Below are positions 35,710 to 43,613 of a DNA stretch of 64,000 nucleotides, in pieces. How positions within the stretch are numbered: the first letter of the stretch is position 1; every line of letters starts with the position of its first letter. The translations under genes were made by a program, and so were the position numbers. The notes beneath the pieces are model-generated. The model did no database searches. It was not told the origin of the DNA and saw nothing but the letters and a program-made list of their open reading frames with translations. The stretch is from Candidatus Kryptoniota bacterium (lineage in GTDB: Bacteria; Bacteroidota; Ignavibacteria; Kryptoniales; Kryptoniaceae): NCBI GenBank assembly GCA_938074445.1, contig CALJEK010000025.1, positions 22,462 through 86,461 of the forward strand, read 5' to 3'.

Positions 35710-36366
35710 TTGATAGCTAAATATGGAGTTTCCACAGTTATATGGGTAATTGCTTTCTCTCTAATTTTACTAACAATTTCGTTTTTAATAAAACCAGTCG
35801 CTTTAAAAGCGATATTATTTTCCCTCGCCATACTTATAAGCGGGTTTACACTTTTCTTCTTTAGGGACCCAGAGCGAAAAACACCAAATGGAGATAACAT
35901 TATAATTTCACCAGCGGATGGAAAAGTGTTTTTGAAACGTGAATTTTTTGAAAATGAATTTATCTTCGACGACGCAGTTCAAATTAGCATCTTTATGTCC
36001 CCATTAAATGTCCATGTAAATAGAATTCCCATAAGTGGAGAGGTAAAATTTTTAAAATACATCCCGGGCAAGTATATTGTTGCATTTGACGAAAAATCTT
36101 CCGAAAATAATGAAAGAAAAATAATCGGAATAGAAACAGAGGATGGGCTGAAAATAATGGTCAAACAAATCGCTGGATTTATAGCGAGGAGAATCGTATG
36201 CGAAGTTAAAAAAGGAGATAAGGTTAAAGCCGGACAAAGATATGGTATGATTAAATTTGGCTCAAGAGTTGATGTCATTATGCCAAAGAATAAAGTTGAA
36301 ATCCTTGTTTCAATAGGACAGAAAGTGAAAGCAGGTGAAACTATAATAGCAAAAGTCAAGAGGTGA
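35710..36366 (+). CDS. Phosphatidylserine decarboxylase family protein
   Basis: A 218-residue pyruvoyl enzyme of the short, archaetidylserine-decarboxylase-like type. Two N-terminal membrane segments (about 8-27 and 33-50) anchor it. Conserved elements are FFRDPER, SPADGKV, and MSPLNVHVNR; the self-cleavage site is Gly184-Ser185 in KFGSRVD, where the serine becomes the pyruvoyl group. It converts phosphatidylserine to phosphatidylethanolamine. The next gene encodes phosphatidylserine synthase, the preceding step. The start appears to be a TTG at 35710 with GGAG only two bases away, so the exact start is uncertain. Confidence 0.9.
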   Translation: MIAKYGVSTVIWVIAFSLILLTISFLIKPVALKAILFSLAILISGFTLFFFRDPERKTPNGDNIIISPADGKVFLKREFFENEFIFDDAVQISIFMSPLNVHVNRIPISGEVKFLKYIPGKYIVAFDEKSSENNERKIIGIETEDGLKIMVKQIAGFIARRIVCEVKKGDKVKAGQRYGMIKFGSRVDVIMPKNKVEILVSIGQKVKAGETIIAKVKR

Positions 36367-36371
36367 TTTAA

Positions 36372-37142
36372 ATGAAAAAGAACAAGTTTATATTTGTCCC
36401 AAGTTTGTTTACAATTTTAAATATGTTTTCGGGCTTCCTTGCAATTTTGAATGCGATGAACGGAGCTTTCATCCAATCGGCGTGGTTTATAATCCTTGCT
36501 GCTATATTTGACTCGCTCGATGGAACAGTAGCAAGATTAACAAAGTCAGCAACTGAATTCGGAGTTGAGCTTGACTCCCTCGCTGATGTGATCTCATTTG
36601 GCGTTGCACCATCTGTTTTAGTTTATAAGTTCTACTTTCACGAGCTTGGGGAAATCGGCTTATTCCTTAGTTCGCTCCCCATGATATTTGGCGCGCTCAG
36701 GCTCGCAAGATTTAATGTTGAACTCGTCGGATTTGATAAAGAATTCTTTAAAGGTCTCCCAATCCCATCTTCCGCTTCAACTATTGCTTCCTACATAATT
36801 TTATTCTACGATAACGAAACAGGAACGCTAAAGATCGGGAAATACACTTTGATTCCAATGGTGATCGCCCTTTCTTTGCTTATGGTGAGCTCAATCAAAT
36901 ACGATACAATCCCAAAATTCTCCATCAAATCAATGAAATCATCCCCTGTTAAATTCTTTTATTTTTACCTTGGCTTAATCCTCGGAATCTTAACGCGAGG
37001 TAAAACTATATTCCCATGGTTTGTTATATTTATTCTATTTGGCGCGATAAGATCCTTAATTAACACATTTAAACCAATCATCGGGTTAGCCGGCACCACC
37101 TCAACAGAGGAAGTTGAGGATTTTCAAAACTTTGACATTTAA
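36372..37142 (+). CDS. pssA: CDP-diacylglycerol-serine O-phosphatidyltransferase
   Basis: A 256-residue membrane enzyme of the CDP-alcohol phosphatidyltransferase family. The complete motif is visible: Asp50-Gly51, Ala54-Arg55, Gly64, Asp68 and Asp72, in FDSLDGTVARL and ELDSLADVISFG. It makes phosphatidylserine from CDP-diacylglycerol and serine. About six to eight hydrophobic segments are present. It starts 5 bp after the decarboxylase gene, so the two-step route to phosphatidylethanolamine is encoded together. Confidence 0.94.
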   Translation: MKKNKFIFVPSLFTILNMFSGFLAILNAMNGAFIQSAWFIILAAIFDSLDGTVARLTKSATEFGVELDSLADVISFGVAPSVLVYKFYFHELGEIGLFLSSLPMIFGALRLARFNVELVGFDKEFFKGLPIPSSASTIASYIILFYDNETGTLKIGKYTLIPMVIALSLLMVSSIKYDTIPKFSIKSMKSSPVKFFYFYLGLILGILTRGKTIFPWFVIFILFGAIRSLINTFKPIIGLAGTTSTEEVEDFQNFDI

Positions 37143-37156
37143 AGACAGATCGGGAA

Positions 37157-37405
37157 ATGATAAAAGCCAAAGTAATAGTCAAGCTAAAAGACACAATCCT
37201 TGACCCACAGGGAAAAACAATTCAACATGCGCTTGAAACGCTTGGATATAAAGATATAGAAAGTTTGAGATCGGGGAAATTTTTCGAGATAAATTTAAAC
37301 ATAGATAACGAAGAAAAAGCTAAATCAATCATTGATGAAATTTGCCGTAAAATTCTATCAAACCCCGTAACCGAAGAATATCAATTCACACTTGAAAAAT
37401 CATAA
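37157..37405 (+). CDS. purS: Phosphoribosylformylglycinamidine synthase subunit PurS
   Basis: An 82-residue subunit of the three-part FGAM synthase. It shows the PurS pattern: VKLKDTILDPQGKTIQHAL near the N-terminus, LGYKDIESLRSGKFFEI in the middle, and ICRKILSNPVTEEY at the end. PurS bridges PurL (encoded at 60270-62516) and PurQ, which is not in the window. The gene ends the plus-strand string and its last codons overlap the convergent potB gene by 6 bp. Confidence 0.94.
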   Translation: MIKAKVIVKLKDTILDPQGKTIQHALETLGYKDIESLRSGKFFEINLNIDNEEKAKSIIDEICRKILSNPVTEEYQFTLEKS

Positions 37406-38275
37406 AACTTCGATCTCCTTACCCCAAATTTTTCTATAAATGTAAAGCAAAATAAGCACAAACGAACTTAACACAAACGCTATCGCAGAACCGAAAGGCT
37501 TATCCCTTGCAACAACGAATTGATTTTGTATTAAATTACCCACAAGAATACTTTTCGCTCCACCGAGCAAATCAGATACTATAAACGAACCAAGCGTTGG
37601 GATAAAAACGATAGTAACCCCAACAACTATCCCAGGCAAAGTAAGCGGTAAGATCACCCGCTTAAAAGTTCCCAACTCATCAGCACCAAGGTCTTTCGAC
37701 GCTTCGATCAAACCTATATCAATTTTTTCAAGCGACGCGTAAATCGGCAAAATCATAAAAGGCAACTCCCCATAAACAAGACCGAGCAAAACGGAGAACT
37801 CGTTGTAAAGCAAAGGCAAAGGTTTGTTTATTAATCCAATTTTTAGCAAAACCAAATTTATTAAGCCCTCATCCCGTAGAATTAAAATCCAAGCATAAGT
37901 CCTTATCAAAAAACTCGTCCATAGGGGAACGATTATGAAGAATAAATATAAAATTTTGTTTTCAGGTTTAACCTTTAACGCGATAAAATATGCGACCGGA
38001 TACCCGATAAATAAACATATGATCGTTGTTAAAAAAGCTATGTAAATGGAGCGAAGATAAATTGGAACGTAAAGCGAATCAAAAACCCTGATATAGTTTT
38101 TCACCCAAGCAAATGAAAATATGTATTCTCTTACATCCTCAATTGGCTCAAATCCCCCATAAATTCCACGTTGTAAAAAGCTATAGTAAAGCATAATTAG
38201 AAGTGGAAAGAGAAAGAAAAAAACAAGGATCACAACCGAGGGAATGAGAAAAACCCAGTAAATTTTATTCCTCAT
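37400..38275 (-). CDS. potB: Spermidine/putrescine-type ABC transporter permease (PotB-like)
   Basis: A 291-residue inner-membrane permease with six hydrophobic segments. The cytoplasmic EAA loop is present as EASKDLGADELGTFKRVILPLTLPGI, which docks on the ATPase. WTSFLIRTYAWILILRDEGLIN is characteristic of PotB-type permeases. It overlaps potA by 4 bp. The genes for the second permease (potC) and the binding protein (potD) that normally follow are missing; the gene is cut off by the convergent purS end. Polyamine specificity is inferred from family resemblance. Confidence 0.88.
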   Translation of the reverse strand: MRNKIYWVFLIPSVVILVFFFLFPLLIMLYYSFLQRGIYGGFEPIEDVREYIFSFAWVKNYIRVFDSLYVPIYLRSIYIAFLTTIICLFIGYPVAYFIALKVKPENKILYLFFIIVPLWTSFLIRTYAWILILRDEGLINLVLLKIGLINKPLPLLYNEFSVLLGLVYGELPFMILPIYASLEKIDIGLIEASKDLGADELGTFKRVILPLTLPGIVVGVTIVFIPTLGSFIVSDLLGGAKSILVGNLIQNQFVVARDKPFGSAIAFVLSSFVLILLYIYRKIWGKEIEVL

Positions 38276-39384
38276 GCCTCAAGAAATACCATATTTCTTT
38301 TCTCCCAAACCGCATAAACTTCCTCACCAGGGGAAAATTCATTCTTAAGTTTTATACCTCTGTTTTGTTCCTCGACAAAGATCGAAAAACCGTTTGCCTT
38401 TAAAATCCATCTCGTTGAAGCCCCATAATAAAGTTTTGACTCAACGATCGCAGGAATGGATACAAAGGCTTGGTTTTTCACAGGTGTCTTTCTTATAAAT
38501 ATTTTTTCAGGTCTGACGACAAATTTGAACTCGCCACTATTCAACTTTAAATTCTTATTGTTAAAAACTTTAAACCTCACAAGGTTGGGGAGCTCAATTT
38601 CAACCATGTGTTTATCCAATCTATGCAAAACTCCTGTAAATAAATTCCTTGCCCCCATAAAGTTGGCTACAAATTCAGTCCTTGGCTTTTCAAATATTTC
38701 ATATCCAGTGCCAACCTGCTCAATTTCTCCCCTGTTAATAACGGCAATTCTATCTGAAATTGAAAGCGCTTCTTCTTGATCATGCGTTACGAAAATAAAT
38801 GTGACCTTGACCTCATGTTGAAGTTTTTTAAGCTCTATCTGCATTTCTTTTCTTAACTTTGGATCAAGAGCATTTAACGGTTCGTCAAGGAGTAAAACTT
38901 TCGGTTTAAGCACAAGGGCTCTTGCGAGCGCAACCCTCTGTTTTTGCCCACCGCTTAATTCCGACGGCTTTCTGTTTTCAAACCCTACCAGCTGAACAAG
39001 CTCAAGCGCTTCAAAAACCCTTCGTCTGATTTCAATCTTCCCGAGATTTTGATACCTCAAACCAAAAGCAATATTTTCAAAGACATTTAAATGTGGAAAA
39101 AGAGCATAATTTTGAAAAACCATATTAACAGGTCGCTTATAAGGTGGGACATCAGTGTAATCAATCCCATCAATTATAACCTTTCCTGAATCTGGAATTT
39201 CAAATCCAGCTATTATTCTAAGAAGTGTCGTCTTACCGCACCCACTTGGACCAAGCAACGAGAAGAACTCCCCCTTATTTACGGTAAGATCAATATTGTT
39301 AAGAACCTTGATGTTATTAAAAGATTTACTTATGCCCTTTATCTCAACCAGGGCTTGAGATGAAAACGATGCCAACTCTTCCAT
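38272..39384 (-). CDS. potA: Spermidine/putrescine-type ABC transporter ATP-binding protein (PotA-like)
   Basis: A 370-residue ABC ATPase with Walker A (GPSGCGKTT), Q-loop, signature LSGGQKQRVALARAL, Walker B (VLLLDEPLNALD) and the switch histidine in THDQEEAL. The C-terminal 120 residues form a TOBE domain (FVVRPEKIFI) typical of PotA/MalK-type importers. It powers uptake through the PotB-like permease. The start is at 39384. The divergent intergenic region of 233 bp holds a promoter for the plus-strand barrel gene; I saw no equally clear one for potA. Confidence 0.92.
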   Translation of the reverse strand: MEELASFSSQALVEIKGISKSFNNIKVLNNIDLTVNKGEFFSLLGPSGCGKTTLLRIIAGFEIPDSGKVIIDGIDYTDVPPYKRPVNMVFQNYALFPHLNVFENIAFGLRYQNLGKIEIRRRVFEALELVQLVGFENRKPSELSGGQKQRVALARALVLKPKVLLLDEPLNALDPKLRKEMQIELKKLQHEVKVTFIFVTHDQEEALSISDRIAVINRGEIEQVGTGYEIFEKPRTEFVANFMGARNLFTGVLHRLDKHMVEIELPNLVRFKVFNNKNLKLNSGEFKFVVRPEKIFIRKTPVKNQAFVSIPAIVESKLYYGASTRWILKANGFSIFVEEQNRGIKLKNEFSPGEEVYAVWEKRNMVFLEA

Positions 39385-39546
39385 TTTCTCTAAGTTCCCT
39401 CCAAATTTAATGGTTCTATTATGTTAACGACCAAAGTTTCAAACATATTTTTTCTCCGGGAGCTCATGCGAATTTCCTTTTTGCAAATAAATATAAAATC
39501 TTTTTGAAAAAATCAAGTTTTGAAACTCGGGAAAGCCTACCTGCTC

Positions 39547-39575
39547 TTGACTTTTAAACTTTTCGGTGTTATCTT
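39547..39575 (+). promoter_or_regulatory. Promoter of the gene at 39618
   Basis: -35 TTGACT (39547-39552), 17-nt spacer and -10 TATCTT (39570-39575). The start codon lies 42 bp past the -10 box. Confidence 0.65.
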
Positions 39576-39617
39576 TACAATGAAAATAGCATCAAAAACA
39601 AAACATCGGGTGCTATC

Positions 39618-40346
39618 ATGAAAAGAACGATCATCCTTCTAACGCTAATTCTTTTCTTAACTTCTACTGCCTATCCTTGCTTTGACACTTATCTTTTCCT
39701 GAAACGCGGTTCAATGGTTTACCCGTTTAAATCTCTTGTAATTGAGCTAAATGGGGAGTATTCCATCAACAGCTTGAGAGATTTACAAGATGACTCATTT
39801 TTATCTATGGGAAGTATCTACTACGGGCTTTGGAAAAATTTTTCGATTCAATTTACCATTGGATCAGATGAAAAAGCGCGAAATGAATTTAAAATTGACT
39901 ATTACGGCATAAGAGGTGTTTACAATGTTTACTCAACATCTATGAACAGATACACGCTTGATATCATATTTGAGCACAGGGGCAAGTTGAACGAAAAGAA
40001 TAACGAAGTTGAAATTTCATTCCCCAATATTTTCAATCTTTCAAATTTAACTTATGTAATCCACCCAACTGTAAGCTATGGGCTTGAGAGCAAAGATTTT
40101 ACAATTGGTGGACACGCTGGGGTATTTTATATATTTGAATCCAACCTAATCGGTGCTGGCTTTGAGTATGCAAGCGTTCATGCTAGCAGTTACGCTGGTC
40201 AAAGGCTGACAAGAAGCGAATACTCGGCAAGCATATTCTTCGGCGCTAAAATAGGGAGCAGAATTTATTTGCAAAACGAAATAGCAAAGGGGCTTGCGAA
40301 TTCAAGAGACATTGGGTTTGCCCTAACGACGAAAATAATTTTATAA
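39618..40346 (+). CDS. Putative outer-membrane beta-barrel protein, unknown function
   Basis: A 242-residue product with a signal peptide (IILLTLILFLTSTAYP). It has repeated amphipathic strands, for example GFEYASVHASSYAG and YSASIFFGAKIGSRIYLQNE, ending in ALTTKIIL. I recognise no named family. It has its own promoter and its own terminator, so it is a single-gene unit. A small barrel of about ten strands is likely. A short Cys (Cys22, just after the signal peptide) could be a lipobox only if the preceding residues fit; STAYPC does not fit well. Confidence 0.6.
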   Translation: MKRTIILLTLILFLTSTAYPCFDTYLFLKRGSMVYPFKSLVIELNGEYSINSLRDLQDDSFLSMGSIYYGLWKNFSIQFTIGSDEKARNEFKIDYYGIRGVYNVYSTSMNRYTLDIIFEHRGKLNEKNNEVEISFPNIFNLSNLTYVIHPTVSYGLESKDFTIGGHAGVFYIFESNLIGAGFEYASVHASSYAGQRLTRSEYSASIFFGAKIGSRIYLQNEIAKGLANSRDIGFALTTKIIL

Positions 40347-40356
40347 AAATTCTACA

Positions 40357-40386
40357 GGGCGTGGAAATCCTTCCACGCCCTCTTTT
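40357..40386 (+). terminator. Intrinsic terminator after the gene at 39618
   Basis: Stem GGGCGTGGAA/TTCCACGCCC (10 bp, loop of 4), followed by TCTTTT, 10 bp past the stop codon. Confidence 0.9.
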
Positions 40387-40487
40387 AAATTGCTCACGCC
40401 TTAACCACAACTGAAATCAAGCAATGTTTTTCCCCCTTCACCATCATCAGTAAAACATCAAAATCAAAAGGAAACCCGCCATACTAT

Positions 40488-40516
40488 TTGAAAATAAGCT
40501 CAAAATTCGCTACATT
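40488..40516 (+). promoter_or_regulatory. Promoter of the lemA operon
   Basis: -35 TTGAAA (40488-40493), 17-nt spacer, -10 TACATT (40511-40516), 34 bp before the lemA-type start codon. Confidence 0.55.
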
Positions 40517-40550
40517 TTTAGCAAGTAAAATGAAAATTGAGGTTTGAAAT

Positions 40551-41156
40551 ATGTCAAAAACTTTAATTGCAGTGCTTGGAGTCATCGGTTTTATACTCAT
40601 TATAGCACTGTTAATCGTTGGATGGATAACTTCAATATACAATCAACTTGTTCAACTTGATGAAATGACTAATCAAGCGTGGGCACAAGTTGAAAATCAA
40701 TACCAAAGAAGATATGATCTGATCCCAAATCTTGTCGAAACAGTTAAAGGCTATGCGAAGCATGAAAGGGAAGTTTTTATTCAAGTCACTGAGGCGAGAG
40801 CAAAAGTTGGACAAATAAACATAACCCCAGAGGTTTTGAAAGATCCACAGGCTTTTGCAAAATTCCAACAGGCGCAAGATGCTCTCGGTTCGGCTCTCTC
40901 AAGATTGCTTGCTGTAGCCGAGAATTACCCTCAACTCAAGGCAAACGAAAATTTCCTTCAACTTCAAGCCCAACTGGAAGGAACTGAAAATAGAATATCA
41001 GTTGAACGAAGAAGATATAATGAGGTGGTTCAAAGATACAACACTTACATAAGAAGATTTCCCGTAAATATAATTGCGGGAATGTTTGGTTTCAGAGAAA
41101 GACCTTACTTTAGAGCAGTTGAACAAGCACAGCAAGCACCCAAAGTTCAGTTCTAA
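40551..41156 (+). CDS. LemA family protein
   Basis: A 201-residue protein with one N-terminal membrane helix (about 6-28) and a helical bundle. The family hallmarks are VQLDEMTNQAWAQVENQYQRRYDLIPNLVETVKGYA, here split by no gaps, then NENFLQLQAQLEGTENRI and RRYNEVVQRYN. LemA proteins are membrane-attached with most of the chain outside the cytoplasm; their function is not settled. It precedes a PD40 beta-propeller gene by 19 bp. The usual TPM-domain partner seen next to lemA in many genomes is absent here. Confidence 0.93.
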   Translation: MSKTLIAVLGVIGFILIIALLIVGWITSIYNQLVQLDEMTNQAWAQVENQYQRRYDLIPNLVETVKGYAKHEREVFIQVTEARAKVGQINITPEVLKDPQAFAKFQQAQDALGSALSRLLAVAENYPQLKANENFLQLQAQLEGTENRISVERRRYNEVVQRYNTYIRRFPVNIIAGMFGFRERPYFRAVEQAQQAPKVQF

Positions 41157-41175
41157 AAAAAAATTAAAAACTCCT

Positions 41176-42231
41176 ATGAAAGATACACTCATCAAGACAT
41201 TTAATCTTTTTATTCTTACAGCGATTTCACTTTTGTTTTCTTCCTTCATTGCACAAGAAGACCCCTTAAAACATCCGCTCGAGAAGCATCTAAAAAACAT
41301 ACGCCAGCTTACGTTTGGCGGAGAAAACGCTGAGGCATATTTTTCGTTTGATGGGACGAAATTAATTTTTCAATCCACACGTGATAGTTTTGAGTGCGAT
41401 CAAATCTTCATTATGGACATCGATGGAGGTAATTTAAGACTTGTAAGCACGGGAAAAGGTAAAACAACATGCTCTTATTTTTTACCTGGGGATACCGAAA
41501 TCATCTATTCATCAACACATCACATAAGTGAAAAATGTCCACCGAAACCCGATTATACAAAGGGTTATGTATGGGGTCTTGATAATTATGATATATTTAA
41601 GGCAAAAGCCGACGGTTCAAATTTAAGACAACTCACAACGACACCCGGATACGACGCAGAGGCAACTGTTTCACCAAAAGGGGACAAAATTGTTTTTACT
41701 TCAATTAGAGATGGAGATCTTGAAATTTACACGATGGACCTTAACGGTAAAAACGTTAAACGACTCACCTTTGAAAAAGGCTATGATGGTGGTGCTTTCT
41801 TCTCTTGGGATGGTAAAAAAATCTGCTATCGTGCATATCATCCAAAGGATTCAGCAGAAATCGCGGAGTATGAGCAACTTCTTAGGGATGGATATATTAA
41901 ACCTATGAAGCTACAAATTTTTGTGATGGACGCAGATGGAAAGAACAAACGACAGATAACAAACAACAACGCTGCAAATTTTGCCCCCTTCTTTCATCCC
42001 GATGGAAAGCGAATAATTTTCTCGTCAAATATGCATGATCCAAAAGGAAGAGATTTTGATCTTTATATGGTAAATATCGAAACAGGTGAGATTGAAAGAA
42101 TAACTTATTTCCCCGACTTTGATGGTTTCCCGATGTTCAGCAAAGATGGAAAAAAGCTTGTTTGGGCTTCAAACAGAAATAGCAAAAAACGAGGCGAAAC
42201 AAATATATTTATCGCGGACTGGGTTGATTGA
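41176..42231 (+). CDS. Exported PD40/TolB-like beta-propeller protein
   Basis: A 351-residue protein from the ATG at 41176, with signal peptide (FNLFILTAISLLFSSFIAQ). The mature chain has about six PD40 repeats with the pattern phi-S-x-DG-x-(K/R)-phi-x-(F/W)-x-S: FSFDGTKLIF, VSPKGDKIVFTS, FSWDGKKICY, FHPDGKRIIFSS, FSKDGKKLVWAS. The frame opens at 41074 inside lemA, but only the ATG at 41176 gives a signal peptide. TolB-type propellers usually bind proteins or carbohydrates in the periplasm. Without Tol-Pal neighbours the role is open. Confidence 0.88.
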   Translation: MKDTLIKTFNLFILTAISLLFSSFIAQEDPLKHPLEKHLKNIRQLTFGGENAEAYFSFDGTKLIFQSTRDSFECDQIFIMDIDGGNLRLVSTGKGKTTCSYFLPGDTEIIYSSTHHISEKCPPKPDYTKGYVWGLDNYDIFKAKADGSNLRQLTTTPGYDAEATVSPKGDKIVFTSIRDGDLEIYTMDLNGKNVKRLTFEKGYDGGAFFSWDGKKICYRAYHPKDSAEIAEYEQLLRDGYIKPMKLQIFVMDADGKNKRQITNNNAANFAPFFHPDGKRIIFSSNMHDPKGRDFDLYMVNIETGEIERITYFPDFDGFPMFSKDGKKLVWASNRNSKKRGETNIFIADWVD

Positions 42232-42625
42232 GCAAAAGTTAAAAGAGATAGAAGAAATTTTCGTGGAGATTATAAGCAGGAAATTTGATATCTTAAAAGT
42301 TGAACTTGTATATGATGGCATTGATTTAACCCAAACTTTCATTAAGAAGCTTAGAGAATTGAATTTCATCCCTAAAAAAGTCAGAGATGTTAAAGTTGAA
42401 CCGGGACTTCGCGTCCCGGCTTTTTATTTAAAAAATCATATAGCATTTTTCGGCTGGGTTTTTTGGGAGATTTTCACAGAAACTAAAAAACGTAAACTTT
42501 TCGGCTCAGCTTTGAAAAACCAACGCGGTGATTGGGAAATTCAGATAACCGAGAATGAAGGCGATATTATCTATGTCAACGAATTAAACAGGATTGAAAT
42601 TGACCTTTCCACAATGGCTTGGTAA
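42224..42625 (+). CDS. Small protein of unknown function after the PD40 gene
   Basis: A protein of about 133 residues. The likely start is the TTG at 42224, overlapping the end of the PD40 gene by 8 bp; the open frame upstream of it lies wholly inside that gene. I recognise no domain. The N-terminal 45 residues are amphipathic helix (EQKLKEIEEIFVEIISRKFD), followed by alternating strands. The end is acidic (EGDIIYVNELNRIEIDLS). There is no signal peptide or membrane helix. It ends 1 bp from the convergent atpG stop. Confidence 0.65.
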   Translation: MIEQKLKEIEEIFVEIISRKFDILKVELVYDGIDLTQTFIKKLRELNFIPKKVRDVKVEPGLRVPAFYLKNHIAFFGWVFWEIFTETKKRKLFGSALKNQRGDWEIQITENEGDIIYVNELNRIEIDLSTMAW

Positions 42626-42626
42626 A

Positions 42627-43541
42627 TCACGCTATGCCTGCTTTCCTCAAAGCCTCAGCACCGCTTGCGATTTCGAGCATCTCTTTAGTTATCATAGCTT
42701 GGCGTGTCTTATTGAAAAGAAGTTGCAAGTCTCGCAACAACTCATTCGCATTCTCTGTAGCGTTGTCCATAGCTGTCATCCGCGCAGCTTGTTCGGCTGC
42801 ATTAGATTCTAAAAGAACTCGCAAAATATAGGTTTCGAGATATTTCGGAAGCAAATTTTTCAAAATATCTTCAGCGTTTGGCTCATAAATATATTCAACG
42901 AGTGGAACCTTCAACCCTTTGGATGGTTTCACAGTTTCAACTTTTGAAACTATGGGCAAAAATTGTTCTATAACTATTCTCTGCTGAACTATCGATTTAA
43001 ATTCATTATAAATTATCTCCACCCTATCAAACTCTTCTCTTAAAAAACCGTCAACTATTCTTTTCGTTATTTCCTCAACCCAAAAATATTCAATTGTCTT
43101 TTTGAAAAGCCCCGTAAAACTTCCAACTATTTCCAGGTCTTTTCCTCGCTTGCTGAAATAATCATAACCTTTCTTCCCAACGCAAATCAACTTAATCTTC
43201 GCATTTGGGTATTCACTCCGTCTTTCTTCGATCAAGGATGATGCTTTTCTTATTATATTTGTATTGAAGGAGCCACAAAGTCCCCTATCTGCGGTTACAA
43301 CAACAAGCGCGATATTCCTAATCTCTCTTTCCTTCAAAAATGGGCTATCGAAAACACTTTCAAATGTAGATATAAAATCCTGCACCAATTGCTCAATCTT
43401 TTTAGCATAAGGTCTTGCAGAGATAATTCTATCTTGCGCCCTTCTCAAACGAGCAGCTGCAACCATTTTCATTGCCTTGGTGATCTTCTGTATACTTCGC
43501 ACAGCGTTGATCCGACGTCTGATGTCTCTTAAAGCAGGCAT
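42627..43541 (-). CDS. atpG: ATP synthase F1 subunit gamma
   Basis: A 304-residue central-shaft subunit. The N-terminal coiled-coil (LRDIRRRINAVRSIQKITKAMKMVAA) and the C-terminal helix (MTAMDNATENANELLRDLQLLFNKTRQAMITKE) are the classic gamma signatures; VVTADRGLCGSFNTNI is the Rossmann-like core. The ATG at 43541 is preferred over a TTG one codon earlier. The protein is a little longer than many gamma subunits because of insertions in the core. A terminator-like hairpin separates it from atpA upstream. Beta and epsilon genes do not follow. Confidence 0.95.
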   Translation of the reverse strand: MPALRDIRRRINAVRSIQKITKAMKMVAAARLRRAQDRIISARPYAKKIEQLVQDFISTFESVFDSPFLKEREIRNIALVVVTADRGLCGSFNTNIIRKASSLIEERRSEYPNAKIKLICVGKKGYDYFSKRGKDLEIVGSFTGLFKKTIEYFWVEEITKRIVDGFLREEFDRVEIIYNEFKSIVQQRIVIEQFLPIVSKVETVKPSKGLKVPLVEYIYEPNAEDILKNLLPKYLETYILRVLLESNAAEQAARMTAMDNATENANELLRDLQLLFNKTRQAMITKEMLEIASGAEALRKAGIA

Positions 43542-43560
43542 CAACTATTCAGAGTTTATT

Positions 43561-43596
43561 TTAAAAACAAACCTTCCCCGTCAATTGCGGGGAAGG
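43561..43596 (-). terminator. Terminator-like hairpin between atpA and atpG
   Basis: The minus strand reads CCTTCCCCG, a 7-base loop, CGGGGAAGG and then TTTGTTTTT: a perfect 9-bp stem with a U tract, 18 bp past the atpA stop. It sits inside the ATP synthase gene string and should reduce transcription into atpG. Confidence 0.85.
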
Positions 43597-43613
43597 ATAC
43601 AAAATAGCAAAAT

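Noticed and set aside
41074..41175. N-terminal extension of the PD40 propeller gene
   Set aside because: It lies inside the lemA gene and would mask the signal peptide.
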